Assembly (NCBI GenBank): GCA_009785045.1
Contig: WQXC01000009.1
Location: 1-22,414, forward strand
Length of the DNA stretch: 22,414 nt
Direction of reading: 5' to 3'
From: Treponema sp.
Lineage (GTDB): Bacteria > Spirochaetota > Spirochaetia > Treponematales > Breznakiellaceae
Under the pieces are notes generated by a model. It was not told the DNA's origin. It did no database searches and saw only the letters and a list, made by a program, of their open reading frames with translations. The position numbers and the translations under genes are program-made. Shown here piece after piece: positions 15,563 through 22,309 of this stretch (its first letter is position 1; each line of letters starts with the position of its first letter).

Positions 15563-18252
15563 TATAGATCCCTTAAATAGCTGTCGAATTTTTCAGTACG
15601 CAAAAGAGTTTCTTCCAGTTTACTTTTTTGCTCTGCCACAAGTTCTGCCGGCGCATTTTTAACAAATTGCTCATTGGAAAGTTTAATGCGAAGGCTCTCG
15701 ATATATTTGCGATCTTTTTCCAGATCGCTGTTAAATTTTTTCTTAAGAGCTGCTGTGTCAATTGCTTCTGCGACAAATACAAATACTTCAAAACCTGAAG
15801 CCGCCATTCCTATGGAACCTGACGGTTTTTGCGTGTTAACACCGGATTCAAACTGTATCTCGCCGAGTCCTGCTAAAAGAATAATAAGCCCTTCGTTTTC
15901 TTTAAAAGGTTTTTTTAGTTCCGGAGCAGGGCGTACAAGTACGCGTAGTTTTTTATCAGGCGTTATGCCGCACTCGCTTCTCAGCGTTCTTATCATACCA
16001 ACCAGCGATTGAAGAGCCGAAAAGTTTTTTTCTTCGGTTTGTGAGTTACGCACTTCGCTGTATTCGGGATAATGCGCGTTTATAAGTAATTCGCCTTTTA
16101 CTGTATTTGGCAATTTGCTGTAAATTTCTTCTGTTACAAACGGCAAGAGAGGGTGGAGCAGGCGAAGAGATTCAGACAACACATCCAATAATACTGTTGT
16201 AGCGCGGTCTTTCTCTGCGGATGAAACATCCGAATCTGCACCGCCTTTCATGGAAAGTTTTGTTGCTTCCACATACCAGTCGCAAAAATCGTTCCAGAAA
16301 AACTCGTAAGCAGTTTGAGCAGCGTCATTAAACCGATATGAAAAGAACGCTTCATGCATTAATTTTGCGGCATTATTGAGGCGTGAATATATCCATTTAT
16401 CTGCCGCATTCAGTTGCGGATTTTGTATTGTATTTCTGCCATCCAGATTCATCAATATATAACGGCTGGCATTCCAGATTTTATTTGCAAATTTGGAACC
16501 AAGTTTAAAAGAATCTTTATCTACAAGAACATCCTGTCCCTGAGCGCAAATGAATGCCAAAGTAAACTTCATTGCATCTGCGCCAAACTCGTCTACAAGT
16601 TCCAGCGGGTCAATTCCGTTTCCAAGAGACTTGCTCATTTTGCGTCCCTGTTTATCGCGCACAAGACCATGAATGTAAATGTCACGGAAAGGCGCCTTAC
16701 CTGCAAACTCCATACCTGCCATGATCATTCTTGCTACCCAAAAGGGGATAATATCATAACCGGTAACAAGAGCAGTAGTAGGGTAATATTTTTCCAGGTC
16801 AGGAGTAGAATCGTTTACTTTTTCCCAGCCTAAAGTTGAAAACGGCCAAAGCCAGCTTGAGAACCATGTATCAAGAACATCGGGATCCTGTTCAATATCT
16901 TTGCTTTTACAATCAGGACATGTGTCGATGTCGTTACGCGAAACTGTCAGTTTACCGCAGGTAAGACATGTCCATGCAGGAATGCGGTGTCCCCACCACA
17001 ATTGGCGGCTTATACACCAGTCGCGGATATTTTCCATCCAGTGTTTATATGTATTTTCCCATTTTTTTGGATAAAAAATAATGTCGCCTTTTTTCCAGCA
17101 GGCTAATGCTTTTTCGGCTAACGGTTTCATTCTTACAAACCACTGCTCAGAAAGAAACGGCTCTATTACTGTATTGCAGCGGTAGCAATGCCCAACAGAA
17201 TGTTTTATAGGTTCGTCTTTTACAAACCAGCCGTCGGCATCCATGCCGCCTGCGGTAAGGTCTTCGATTACTGCCTGGCGCGCTTTTTTTACAGATAACC
17301 CGCGGTATTTTTCGGGAACATTTTCGTTTAATGTTCCGTCCGGGTTAAGTATATTTATTTCGGGCAGACTATGTTTTTTGCCGAGTTCCCAGTCGTTTGG
17401 ATCATGCGCAGGAGTTACTTTTAATGCTCCTGTTCCAAAACCGCGTTCAACATAGGTATCATAAATTATGGGTATATCACGATCGGTAAGCGGCAGGCGC
17501 AATGTTTTGCTTTTAAAAGCAGAGTAGCGTTCGTCTTCCGGGTGAACTGCAACCGCAGTGTCGCCTAACATTGTTTCCGGGCGTGTTGTTGCAATTTCTA
17601 TATATTTTTCTTTATCGTCTGTAAAATAATAACGAATATGATACATCTTTCCCGCTGTGTCATCGTGTTCAACTTCGTCATCCGCCAAAGCAGTACCGCA
17701 GGAAGTGCACCAGTTTACAAGGTAATTTCCCTTGTAAAGAAGATCGCGCTCATACAGAGTTACAAAAACTTCACGCACTGCGCGGGACAAACCTTCGTCC
17801 ATTGTAAAACGTTCGCGGTTCCAGTCGACACTTGCGCCTATTTTTTCAAGCTGCTTTGATATAATCGCATGATGTTCATTTTTAACTTTCCATGTTTCTT
17901 CCAGAAACTTTTCCCGTCCAAGATCGCGGCGGCTTTTTCCCTGTTCTTTTAACTTACGCTCAACGACATTCTGGGTAGCAATACCGGCATGATCTGTGCC
18001 TGGTACCCAGAGCGTGGGGATTCCGCGCATACGGTGAAAACGTACAATAATGTCCTGTATGCTGTTGTTTAAACCATGCCCAAGGTGCAGGACACCTGTA
18101 ACATTGGGAGGGGGAATAGTGATAACATAAGGCTCCAAAGCGGGCGTTTTGGCGGATTCTGGTTTGAATGCACATGAGTCCTTCCACTGGGCATAGATGC
18201 GATCTTCAAAGGATTTTGGGTCATATGCTTTTGCAAGTTCTATTGAGTTCAT
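15562..18252 (-). CDS. valS: Valyl-tRNA synthetase
   Basis: This 896-residue class I enzyme charges tRNA-Val and hydrolyses mischarged Thr-tRNA in its editing domain. It has PPPNVTGVLHLGH (HIGH motif, residues 56-59), the editing region with ATTRPETMLGDTAV, zinc-type clusters (WCTSCG, CYRCN, CLTCG with CPDC), WWGHRIPAW, and the KMSKS motif at 538-542 (GRKMSKSLGNG). The C-terminal 60 residues form the expected charged coiled coil (KKKFNSDLEKDRKYIESLR). Length is normal. It leads the valS-HD-dxs operon and is divergent from the GH43 gene. No Shine-Dalgarno site precedes the ATG; a promoter with TTGAAT-17-TATATT ends 10 nt before it. Confidence 0.98.
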   Translation of the reverse strand: MNSIELAKAYDPKSFEDRIYAQWKDSCAFKPESAKTPALEPYVITIPPPNVTGVLHLGHGLNNSIQDIIVRFHRMRGIPTLWVPGTDHAGIATQNVVERKLKEQGKSRRDLGREKFLEETWKVKNEHHAIISKQLEKIGASVDWNRERFTMDEGLSRAVREVFVTLYERDLLYKGNYLVNWCTSCGTALADDEVEHDDTAGKMYHIRYYFTDDKEKYIEIATTRPETMLGDTAVAVHPEDERYSAFKSKTLRLPLTDRDIPIIYDTYVERGFGTGALKVTPAHDPNDWELGKKHSLPEINILNPDGTLNENVPEKYRGLSVKKARQAVIEDLTAGGMDADGWFVKDEPIKHSVGHCYRCNTVIEPFLSEQWFVRMKPLAEKALACWKKGDIIFYPKKWENTYKHWMENIRDWCISRQLWWGHRIPAWTCLTCGKLTVSRNDIDTCPDCKSKDIEQDPDVLDTWFSSWLWPFSTLGWEKVNDSTPDLEKYYPTTALVTGYDIIPFWVARMIMAGMEFAGKAPFRDIYIHGLVRDKQGRKMSKSLGNGIDPLELVDEFGADAMKFTLAFICAQGQDVLVDKDSFKLGSKFANKIWNASRYILMNLDGRNTIQNPQLNAADKWIYSRLNNAAKLMHEAFFSYRFNDAAQTAYEFFWNDFCDWYVEATKLSMKGGADSDVSSAEKDRATTVLLDVLSESLRLLHPLLPFVTEEIYSKLPNTVKGELLINAHYPEYSEVRNSQTEEKNFSALQSLVGMIRTLRSECGITPDKKLRVLVRPAPELKKPFKENEGLIILLAGLGEIQFESGVNTQKPSGSIGMAASGFEVFVFVAEAIDTAALKKKFNSDLEKDRKYIESLRIKLSNEQFVKNAPAELVAEQKSKLEETLLRTEKFDSYLRDL

Positions 18253-18255
18253 TAT

Positions 18256-18291
18256 ATAGAATAATATACTTTTTAATTACGAACAATTCAA
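18256..18291 (-). promoter_or_regulatory. Putative valS promoter, near-leaderless
   Basis: TTGAAT (18291-18286), a 17-nt spacer and TATATT (18268-18263) predict a start near 18256, leaving a leader of about 4 nt before ATG 18252. An overlapping TATTAT (18266-18261) is another -10 option. There is no Shine-Dalgarno sequence. Confidence 0.5.
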
Positions 18292-18301
18292 CACTTCGCA
18301 C

Positions 18302-18336
18302 TTGCGATAAGTACGATTTTTTGATATTATTGATTT
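18302..18336 (+). promoter_or_regulatory. Putative leaderless promoter of the GH43 gene
   Basis: TTGCGA (18302-18307), a 17-nt spacer, and TATTAT (18325-18330) preceded by TGA form an extended -10 promoter. TGATTT then separates it from ATG 18337, placing the predicted start on the A of ATG. No Shine-Dalgarno sequence is present. Confidence 0.6.
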
Positions 18337-19302
18337 ATGAGATATTTAGTACCAAACGATTATATGGCAGATCCTTCTGCTCATGTTTTTAACGGCAGGC
18401 TGTATATTTATCCTTCTCATGACTGGGAAAGCGGTGTACAGGAGAACGACAACGGCGATCATTTTAACATGAAGGATTATCATGTTTTTTCCATGGATGA
18501 TGTAGAACATGGTGTAGCGGCAGATCACGGCGTAGCCCTTGATGTAAAGGATATCCCCTGGGCAGGCCGTCAGTTATGGGACGGCGATGTGGCTCATAAA
18601 AACGGTAAATACTACATGTATTTCCCATTAAAAGATAAAAATGACATTTTCCGCTTTGGTGTTGCCATTGCAGATCGTCCGGAAGGACCTTTTATTCCAC
18701 AGCCAGACCCGATGCGCGGTAGTTATAGTATAGATTCCTGTGTTTTTGAAGAAAACGGCAATTACTACATGTATTTTGGCGGTATTTGGGGCGGTCAGTT
18801 ACAGCGTTACAAAGACAATAAAGCGCTCGAAAACGGCGCAACATTTCCTGCAGAAAATGAACCTGCAATTTGTCCGCGTGTTGCAAAATTGAGCGATGAT
18901 ATGCTCCAGTTTGCAGAAGAACCAAAACCTGTCGTACTTCTGGATAAAGAAGGAAAACCTCTTACCCAGGGTGATAATCAAAGGCGCTTTTTTGAAGCTT
19001 CCTGGATGCATAAATATAACGGTAAATATTATTTTTCGTATTCTACAGGCGATACTCATTTTATTTGCTATGCTACAGGCGACAATCCCTACGGGCCCTT
19101 TACCTATCAGGGAGTAATTTTGACCCCTGTTGTCGGCTGGACAACACATCATAGTATTGTAGAGTTTAAAGACAAATGGTACCTGTTTCATCATGACAGC
19201 GTCCCCAGCGGCGGCAGAACATGGCTTCGCAGTCTTAAAGTGACAGAACTTAAATACAATGCAGATGGTTCAATACAAACTATACAGGGCAGCGCTAAAT
19301 GA
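18337..19302 (+). CDS. Glycoside hydrolase family 43 protein, cytoplasmic
   Basis: This 321-residue five-bladed beta-propeller glycosidase has the three acidic residues expected of GH43 in order: base Asp12 (YMADPSAHVF), pKa-tuning Asp133 (SYSIDSCVF) and acid Glu220 (FFEASWMHK). Propeller repeats show as YIYPSHD, YYMYFPLKD, YYMYFGG, YYFSYSTGD and WYLFHHD. Family members are mostly beta-xylosidases and alpha-L-arabinofuranosidases. The exact substrate cannot be read from sequence. There is no signal peptide, so it should act inside the cell on imported oligosaccharides. The 3' end overlaps the next gene by 4 nt (ATGA). It is divergent from valS across an 84-nt gap, and no transporter or other sugar gene is nearby. 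The isolated setting would fit acquisition as a single gene, which is inference. Confidence 0.93.
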   Translation: MRYLVPNDYMADPSAHVFNGRLYIYPSHDWESGVQENDNGDHFNMKDYHVFSMDDVEHGVAADHGVALDVKDIPWAGRQLWDGDVAHKNGKYYMYFPLKDKNDIFRFGVAIADRPEGPFIPQPDPMRGSYSIDSCVFEENGNYYMYFGGIWGGQLQRYKDNKALENGATFPAENEPAICPRVAKLSDDMLQFAEEPKPVVLLDKEGKPLTQGDNQRRFFEASWMHKYNGKYYFSYSTGDTHFICYATGDNPYGPFTYQGVILTPVVGWTTHHSIVEFKDKWYLFHHDSVPSGGRTWLRSLKVTELKYNADGSIQTIQGSAK

Positions 19303-19898
19303 GCACCCGTGAGCCGGAGAAACAATTGGACAAAGATAAGGCAAAAAGAAACCTGCAGACTATTTTAGAAAGAATGCACACCGATACTGATATAAATCAA
19401 CTGCATGAGTACCACAGATTATATAAAAAAGAAATTTCCATTTTTAAGCGCTCCTGGGCAGCGGCATGGCTTTTTATGTATTACGACAGATTAGAGACTC
19501 CCCGCGCGAAAGCCGCGGATAAAATGCCGGAAAAAGCAGAAAGACAGCGAAAGGCTCAAAGCGCTAAAGCGGAAAAAGCGGCAAAACCGGATAGAAATAA
19601 TACAGCCGCGGCAGCCGAGTATATTCTGACAGAAGAAGAATCAAAACGGCTTTTTATCAGTATTGGAAAAAACCGCCGTCTGTTCCCAAGAGAAGTTATT
19701 TCGCTGATAATGTCCAAAACATCCGCTGCAAGAGAGGATATTGGCGTTATCCGCATTCTTGATAATTATTCGTTTGTGCAGGTAAGAGATTCAAAAGCTG
19801 ATGAAATAATCGAAACGCTTACCGGTGTTAAATTCCGCGGAAGAACATTGACTGTCAATTTTGCCAAACCCAAGACAGCGGAATCTGACTCAGAATGA
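19299..19898 (+). CDS. DbpA-type RNA-binding-domain protein without helicase
   Basis: This 199-residue protein has a helical N-terminal part (residues 1-70, with YHRLYKKEISIFKRSW) and a Lys/Ala/Glu-rich linker (about 72-105). Its C-terminal domain (about 108-195) resembles the DbpA RNA-binding domain that follows the DEAD helicase core in DbpA/CsdA-like proteins: KRLFISIGKNRRLFPREVISLI, IGVIRILDNYSFVQV and GVKFRGRTLTVNFAKPK. No helicase motifs exist in the window, so the domain stands alone and probably binds structured RNA. The start overlaps the GH43 stop by 4 nt, indicating coupled translation, though AGGG upstream may also serve. Its 3' end overlaps the convergent membrane-protein gene by 9 nt. 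The biological target is unknown. Confidence 0.8.
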   Translation: MSTREPEKQLDKDKAKRNLQTILERMHTDTDINQLHEYHRLYKKEISIFKRSWAAAWLFMYYDRLETPRAKAADKMPEKAERQRKAQSAKAEKAAKPDRNNTAAAAEYILTEEESKRLFISIGKNRRLFPREVISLIMSKTSAAREDIGVIRILDNYSFVQVRDSKADEIIETLTGVKFRGRTLTVNFAKPKTAESDSE

Positions 19899-20807
19899 TA
19901 TAACCTGAAACAGATACAATATAATAAAGATAAAAACCAAATTTAAACTTATTCCCAGCAGCATTAAAATCCAGGCAAGCGCTTCGAGCAGGTAGGCGCG
20001 TCTGGCAAAGTAAACGGCAAGGCGCGGGGAAGATCCAGCCAGTAATCCAAAGCGGGCAAGATCGTAATCTGCCCTTAATTTTAACGCATTCCATGTAAGC
20101 CGTTTGTATAGTGTGGTAAATAAAAAACCGGGCGGAAAAACATGAAGGATGGGAATAAAAACAGCCGCCAGCGCTGTTATTACTGTTAGGCGAAATGCAG
20201 GTCTGCTCAAATACGAAGCTGCTATATAGATAAGCGCCAGAGCGCCGATAACAAGAGAAATTGGAGTAGCGCTGTTCCAGTATTCATTGCGAGCCCGCGC
20301 AGCGCGGATAATTGTGCTTGATAATTCTGCATCAGGGCAGTTGTAAAAAATTACCATAAGCGGCTGTTCTTTTGTTGATACAAAACTTAATCTGTTGTTT
20401 TGCATTTCTATCTGTCCGCCGATGTAAACCTTTGCGCCTTCTGTTATTGTAGAAATCCGGTTCCATCGGATCTGTTCCGGCGCATCGGGGAACCCATCTC
20501 CTTCATGTATCGGCAAAAGATAACATTTGGTGTTTTTTAATGACACTGGTATGGTTAGATCGCTGCCTCTTACCCAAAGAGTATGATTGTCAGTTATGGA
20601 TTCGATTCCTCCCAAAAAACGGAAAATGCCTCCCTGATTTAATTGACGGTATGCGCTGTAATCCAATAGCTGACTTGAGCGGAGATTGTTGAATCGATTT
20701 CTGAAATTTCTCCAAATGTAGCGGTTAAAAAAACCGCCTGCGATTGGCACAAGAGCATACCAAAAGACAACGATTGCCAGTATGACTAGTATTATTGAAA
20801 ATCTCGT
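19890..20807 (-). CDS. Hypothetical membrane protein (probable ACG start)
   Basis: This is an unrecognised protein of 305 residues when started at ACG 20807. The first conventional codon is GTG 20750, but that cuts a membrane helix and has no ribosome binding site. In frame upstream lies RFSIILVILAIVVFWYAL, a clean N-terminal helix. GGAGGG (20821-20816) sits 8-9 nt before ACG, with no ATG, GTG or TTG available between. The middle (about 60-180) is a soluble region that may be beta-rich (VWIR-like TLWVRGSDLTIPV, GAKVYIGGQIEMQNNRLSF). Three further hydrophobic segments follow near 190-210, 218-245 and 272-305. Its start lies 14 nt from the divergent gloB-like gene, so its 5' leader must run across that gene's first codons. 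Confidence 0.7.
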   Translation of the reverse strand, partial: TRFSIILVILAIVVFWYALVPIAGGFFNRYIWRNFRNRFNNLRSSQLLDYSAYRQLNQGGIFRFLGGIESITDNHTLWVRGSDLTIPVSLKNTKCYLLPIHEGDGFPDAPEQIRWNRISTITEGAKVYIGGQIEMQNNRLSFVSTKEQPLMVIFYNCPDAELSSTIIRAARARNEYWNSATPISLVIGALALIYIAASYLSRPAFRLTVITALAAVFIPILHVFPPGFLFTTLYKRLTWNALKLRADYDLARFGLLAGSSPRLAVYFARRAYLLEALAWILMLLGISLNLVFIFIILYLFQVISF

Positions 20808-20821
20808 GTTATTATCCCTCC
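20807..20821 (+). promoter_or_regulatory. Putative leaderless extended -10 promoter of the gloB-like gene
   Basis: TGT-TATTAT (20807-20815) is a full extended -10. It is followed by six bases (CCCTCC) and ATG 20822, placing transcription start on the ATG. No -35 is seen at 16-18 nt, which an extended -10 can tolerate. The six bases are also the complement of the opposite gene's Shine-Dalgarno sequence. Confidence 0.55.
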
Positions 20822-21481
20822 ATGGCTGATAAAAACATAATTAATCTGGTTGTAGGACCAATTGCAACAAACTGCTGGATATATCCGCTGGACGACGGCA
20901 CTGCTGCAATCATCGATCCGGGTGACGAAGCGGAAGAAATTATTGCCGCTCTTAAAAATCACAAGCTGCCAAACGGACAGCAGCTAACTCCTAAATACAT
21001 TTTACTCACTCACGGTCATTTTGACCATATCTGCGCGGTGCCTCAATTGGCTGCGGCGTTTCCGGGTATAATCCAAATAGCGATTCACAGTAAGGACAGC
21101 GCTTACCTGGGTCCTGATGCATACAACGTACATAAAAACAGCATTAAATCTGCCATGGGTAATTCATCGTTTTTAGATATGTTTTGGGCAGACATGCCTC
21201 CTGCCGATATTCTTCTGGAAGAGGGGAGCAGTGTCGGCCCGTTTACGGTTATTCATCTTCCGGGTCATACTCAGGGAAGCATTGCCTTTTGGGACAAAGA
21301 AAACGGCATGCTTTTTACTGGAGACACTCTGTTCGCCAGAGGCATTGGCCGCACCGATCTTCCCGGCGGCGACGAAAACAAAATCTTTGAAAGTTTAAGA
21401 CGTTTATTTGCAATGGAACCAAACATTGTTGTTTACCCCGGACACGGAAGAACAACTACGATAGGACAGGAAAAGCGGTAG
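20822..21481 (+). CDS. Metallo-beta-lactamase-fold hydrolase, GloB/YcbL-like
   Basis: This 219-residue cytoplasmic hydrolase has the metal-binding motif THGHFDHI (HxHxDH), a downstream metal His in LPGHTQGS, the bridging Asp in LFTGDTLFARGIGRTD, and a final His in VYPGHGRTT. This set matches the glyoxalase II/YcbL branch, which hydrolyses thioesters such as S-lactoylglutathione, although the true substrate in spirochaetes is not known. I start it at ATG 20822 because family members begin close to NLVVGPIATNCWI. A TTG at 20795 would add nine residues but has no ribosome binding site. The ATG also lacks one and appears to be the first base of a leaderless transcript. It is divergent from the membrane-protein gene and convergent with the DUF2335 gene. 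Confidence 0.9.
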   Translation: MADKNIINLVVGPIATNCWIYPLDDGTAAIIDPGDEAEEIIAALKNHKLPNGQQLTPKYILLTHGHFDHICAVPQLAAAFPGIIQIAIHSKDSAYLGPDAYNVHKNSIKSAMGNSSFLDMFWADMPPADILLEEGSSVGPFTVIHLPGHTQGSIAFWDKENGMLFTGDTLFARGIGRTDLPGGDENKIFESLRRLFAMEPNIVVYPGHGRTTTIGQEKR

Positions 21482-21516
21482 GCAAGTTATCAATTAATTA
21501 TTGCGTAATATTTTAA

Positions 21517-21939
21517 CTATCTCTTTTCTTTATTTACTCTTTCAATTTTTCTTAAAATAGCACCACCATAGAAGGCTGTTAAAAGCGTTCCTATACTTCC
21601 GACTATTAAAGATAAACCAACAACACTTTTTCCAAGATAGGTTAATACACTGCCTGCAATAATACAAAGAAAAGCAATTGCAGCCGAGATAATTTGCCCT
21701 TTGTTTGCTCGTTTATTGTCACCTTCTATTATTGTTTTTTCAAGAGTCATTCGGTGATTAACTTGAGAAATATAACTATCCATAATTATTTTTGCAATAC
21801 CAGGATGAATTTTTTCATACCTTTCCAACTCATCTGGGGGTGGAAGGATATCCACCCTATATTCTAAATTAGCAGAAGCAACGAGTTCACCCGATGGTAA
21901 TTGAGTAATTTGCCTGTTATCTTTAGATCTGGTTCCCAT
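21517..21939 (-). CDS. DUF2335 family membrane protein
   Basis: This 140-residue protein has a polar N-terminus, then the DUF2335 pattern (ILPPPDELERYEKIHPGIAKIIMD, residues about 31-54), a helix with NHRMTLEKTI, and two closely spaced membrane helices (AAIAFLCIIAGSVLTYL and VGLSLIVGSIGTLLTAFYGG) before a charged tail. DUF2335 proteins are small predicted membrane proteins of unknown function, often found in accessory DNA. The gene overlaps the preceding small gene by 17 nt and has only a weak ribosome binding site, so the two are probably translated together. Its 3' end faces gloB-like across 35 nt with no convincing terminator. Confidence 0.8.
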   Translation of the reverse strand: MGTRSKDNRQITQLPSGELVASANLEYRVDILPPPDELERYEKIHPGIAKIIMDSYISQVNHRMTLEKTIIEGDNKRANKGQIISAAIAFLCIIAGSVLTYLGKSVVGLSLIVGSIGTLLTAFYGGAILRKIERVNKEKR

Positions 21940-22123
21940 TTATTACCAACTTATAGGCGGCTTGAAAGTCATTTTTTAATGTTTTAACGTCATTTAGTCG
22001 AGCTTTTTGGTCTGCCTCATTTCCATTTTGTGATGCATTATAAGTGTTGAGTACTCCGAAAAGGTCTACGTTGCGTGCAATTCCTTCAACAACCGAAGGT
22101 CTTGCATATAGAAAATCTGTCAT
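21923..22123 (-). CDS. Small hypothetical protein, 66 aa, paired with DUF2335
   Basis: The frame is open for 90 codons, but the likely start is the ATG at 22123, giving MTDFLYARPSVVEGIARNVD as the N-terminus. The upstream 24 codons (MLPKCQKIH...) overlap what looks like promoter sequence. The protein is soluble and mostly helical, with polar NASQNGNEADQKARLNDVKTL in the middle. I recognise no named family, though the FLYARPS...G.AR..DL beginning looks like a conserved signature. The 17-nt overlap with the DUF2335 gene makes a two-gene unit. No Shine-Dalgarno sequence precedes the ATG; TTGAAC-17-GATATT ends 6 nt before it. Confidence 0.7.
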   Translation of the reverse strand: MTDFLYARPSVVEGIARNVDLFGVLNTYNASQNGNEADQKARLNDVKTLKNDFQAAYKLVINGNQI

Positions 22124-22129
22124 ATATAT

Positions 22130-22158
22130 AATATCGCTTATTTTGATTAAAAGTTCAA
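22130..22158 (-). promoter_or_regulatory. Putative promoter of the small-protein/DUF2335 pair
   Basis: TTGAAC (22158-22153), a 17-nt spacer and GATATT (22135-22130) place the transcription start on ATG 22123, again leaderless. The region is a run of alternating A and T, so chance matches are likely. Confidence 0.4.
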
Positions 22159-22221
22159 GCCTTAAAAAATGAATTTTTTGGCACTTTGGTAGCAAAGGTA
22201 GTTGATTTTATACCACCCCAG

Positions 22222-22265
22222 AAAAAAAATGCTGTCCGGGAAATGGTTCCTGGACAGCATTTTTT
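22222..22265. terminator. Strong bidirectional intrinsic terminator
   Basis: AAAAAATGCTGTCC (from 22224) pairs with its exact complement ending at 22265. After one G-U wobble, GGAA/TTCC extends the stem to about 19 bp around a four-base loop (ATGG, 22243-22246). On the minus strand eight T follow the hairpin; on the plus strand six T follow. It lies 45 nt after the stop of the partial minus-strand gene at the right edge, which it most likely terminates. Confidence 0.92.
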
Positions 22266-22276
22266 ATGTTTTTTGT

Positions 22277-22299
22277 GGTGCCAGGTTTAAACTGGCGCC
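22277..22299. repeat. Inverted repeat between the right-edge gene and its terminator
   Basis: GGTGCCAG (22277-22284) pairs with CTGGCGCC (22292-22299), with one G-T wobble, around a 7-nt AT-rich loop (GTTTAAA). It is a GC-rich 8-bp hairpin with no U-tract directly after it on the minus strand. It may protect the mRNA 3' end upstream of the true terminator, or be a protein-binding palindrome. Confidence 0.5.
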
Positions 22300-22309
22300 T
22301 GTGTTAAGG

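Noticed and set aside
16414..16833. Plus-strand open frame of 139 codons opposite valS
   Set aside because: It lies wholly antisense to the catalytic region of valyl-tRNA synthetase and shows no protein-like features of its own.
21482..21516. Possible terminator between the gloB-like and DUF2335 genes
   Set aside because: Only a 4-bp AT stem (ATTA/TAAT) can be drawn, with no GC-rich stem and U-tract.
21923..22195. A 90-residue form of the small protein starting upstream of 22123
   Set aside because: The extra 24 residues cover AT-rich promoter-like sequence and there is no ribosome binding site; the FLYARPS segment is a more natural N-terminus after the ATG at 22123.
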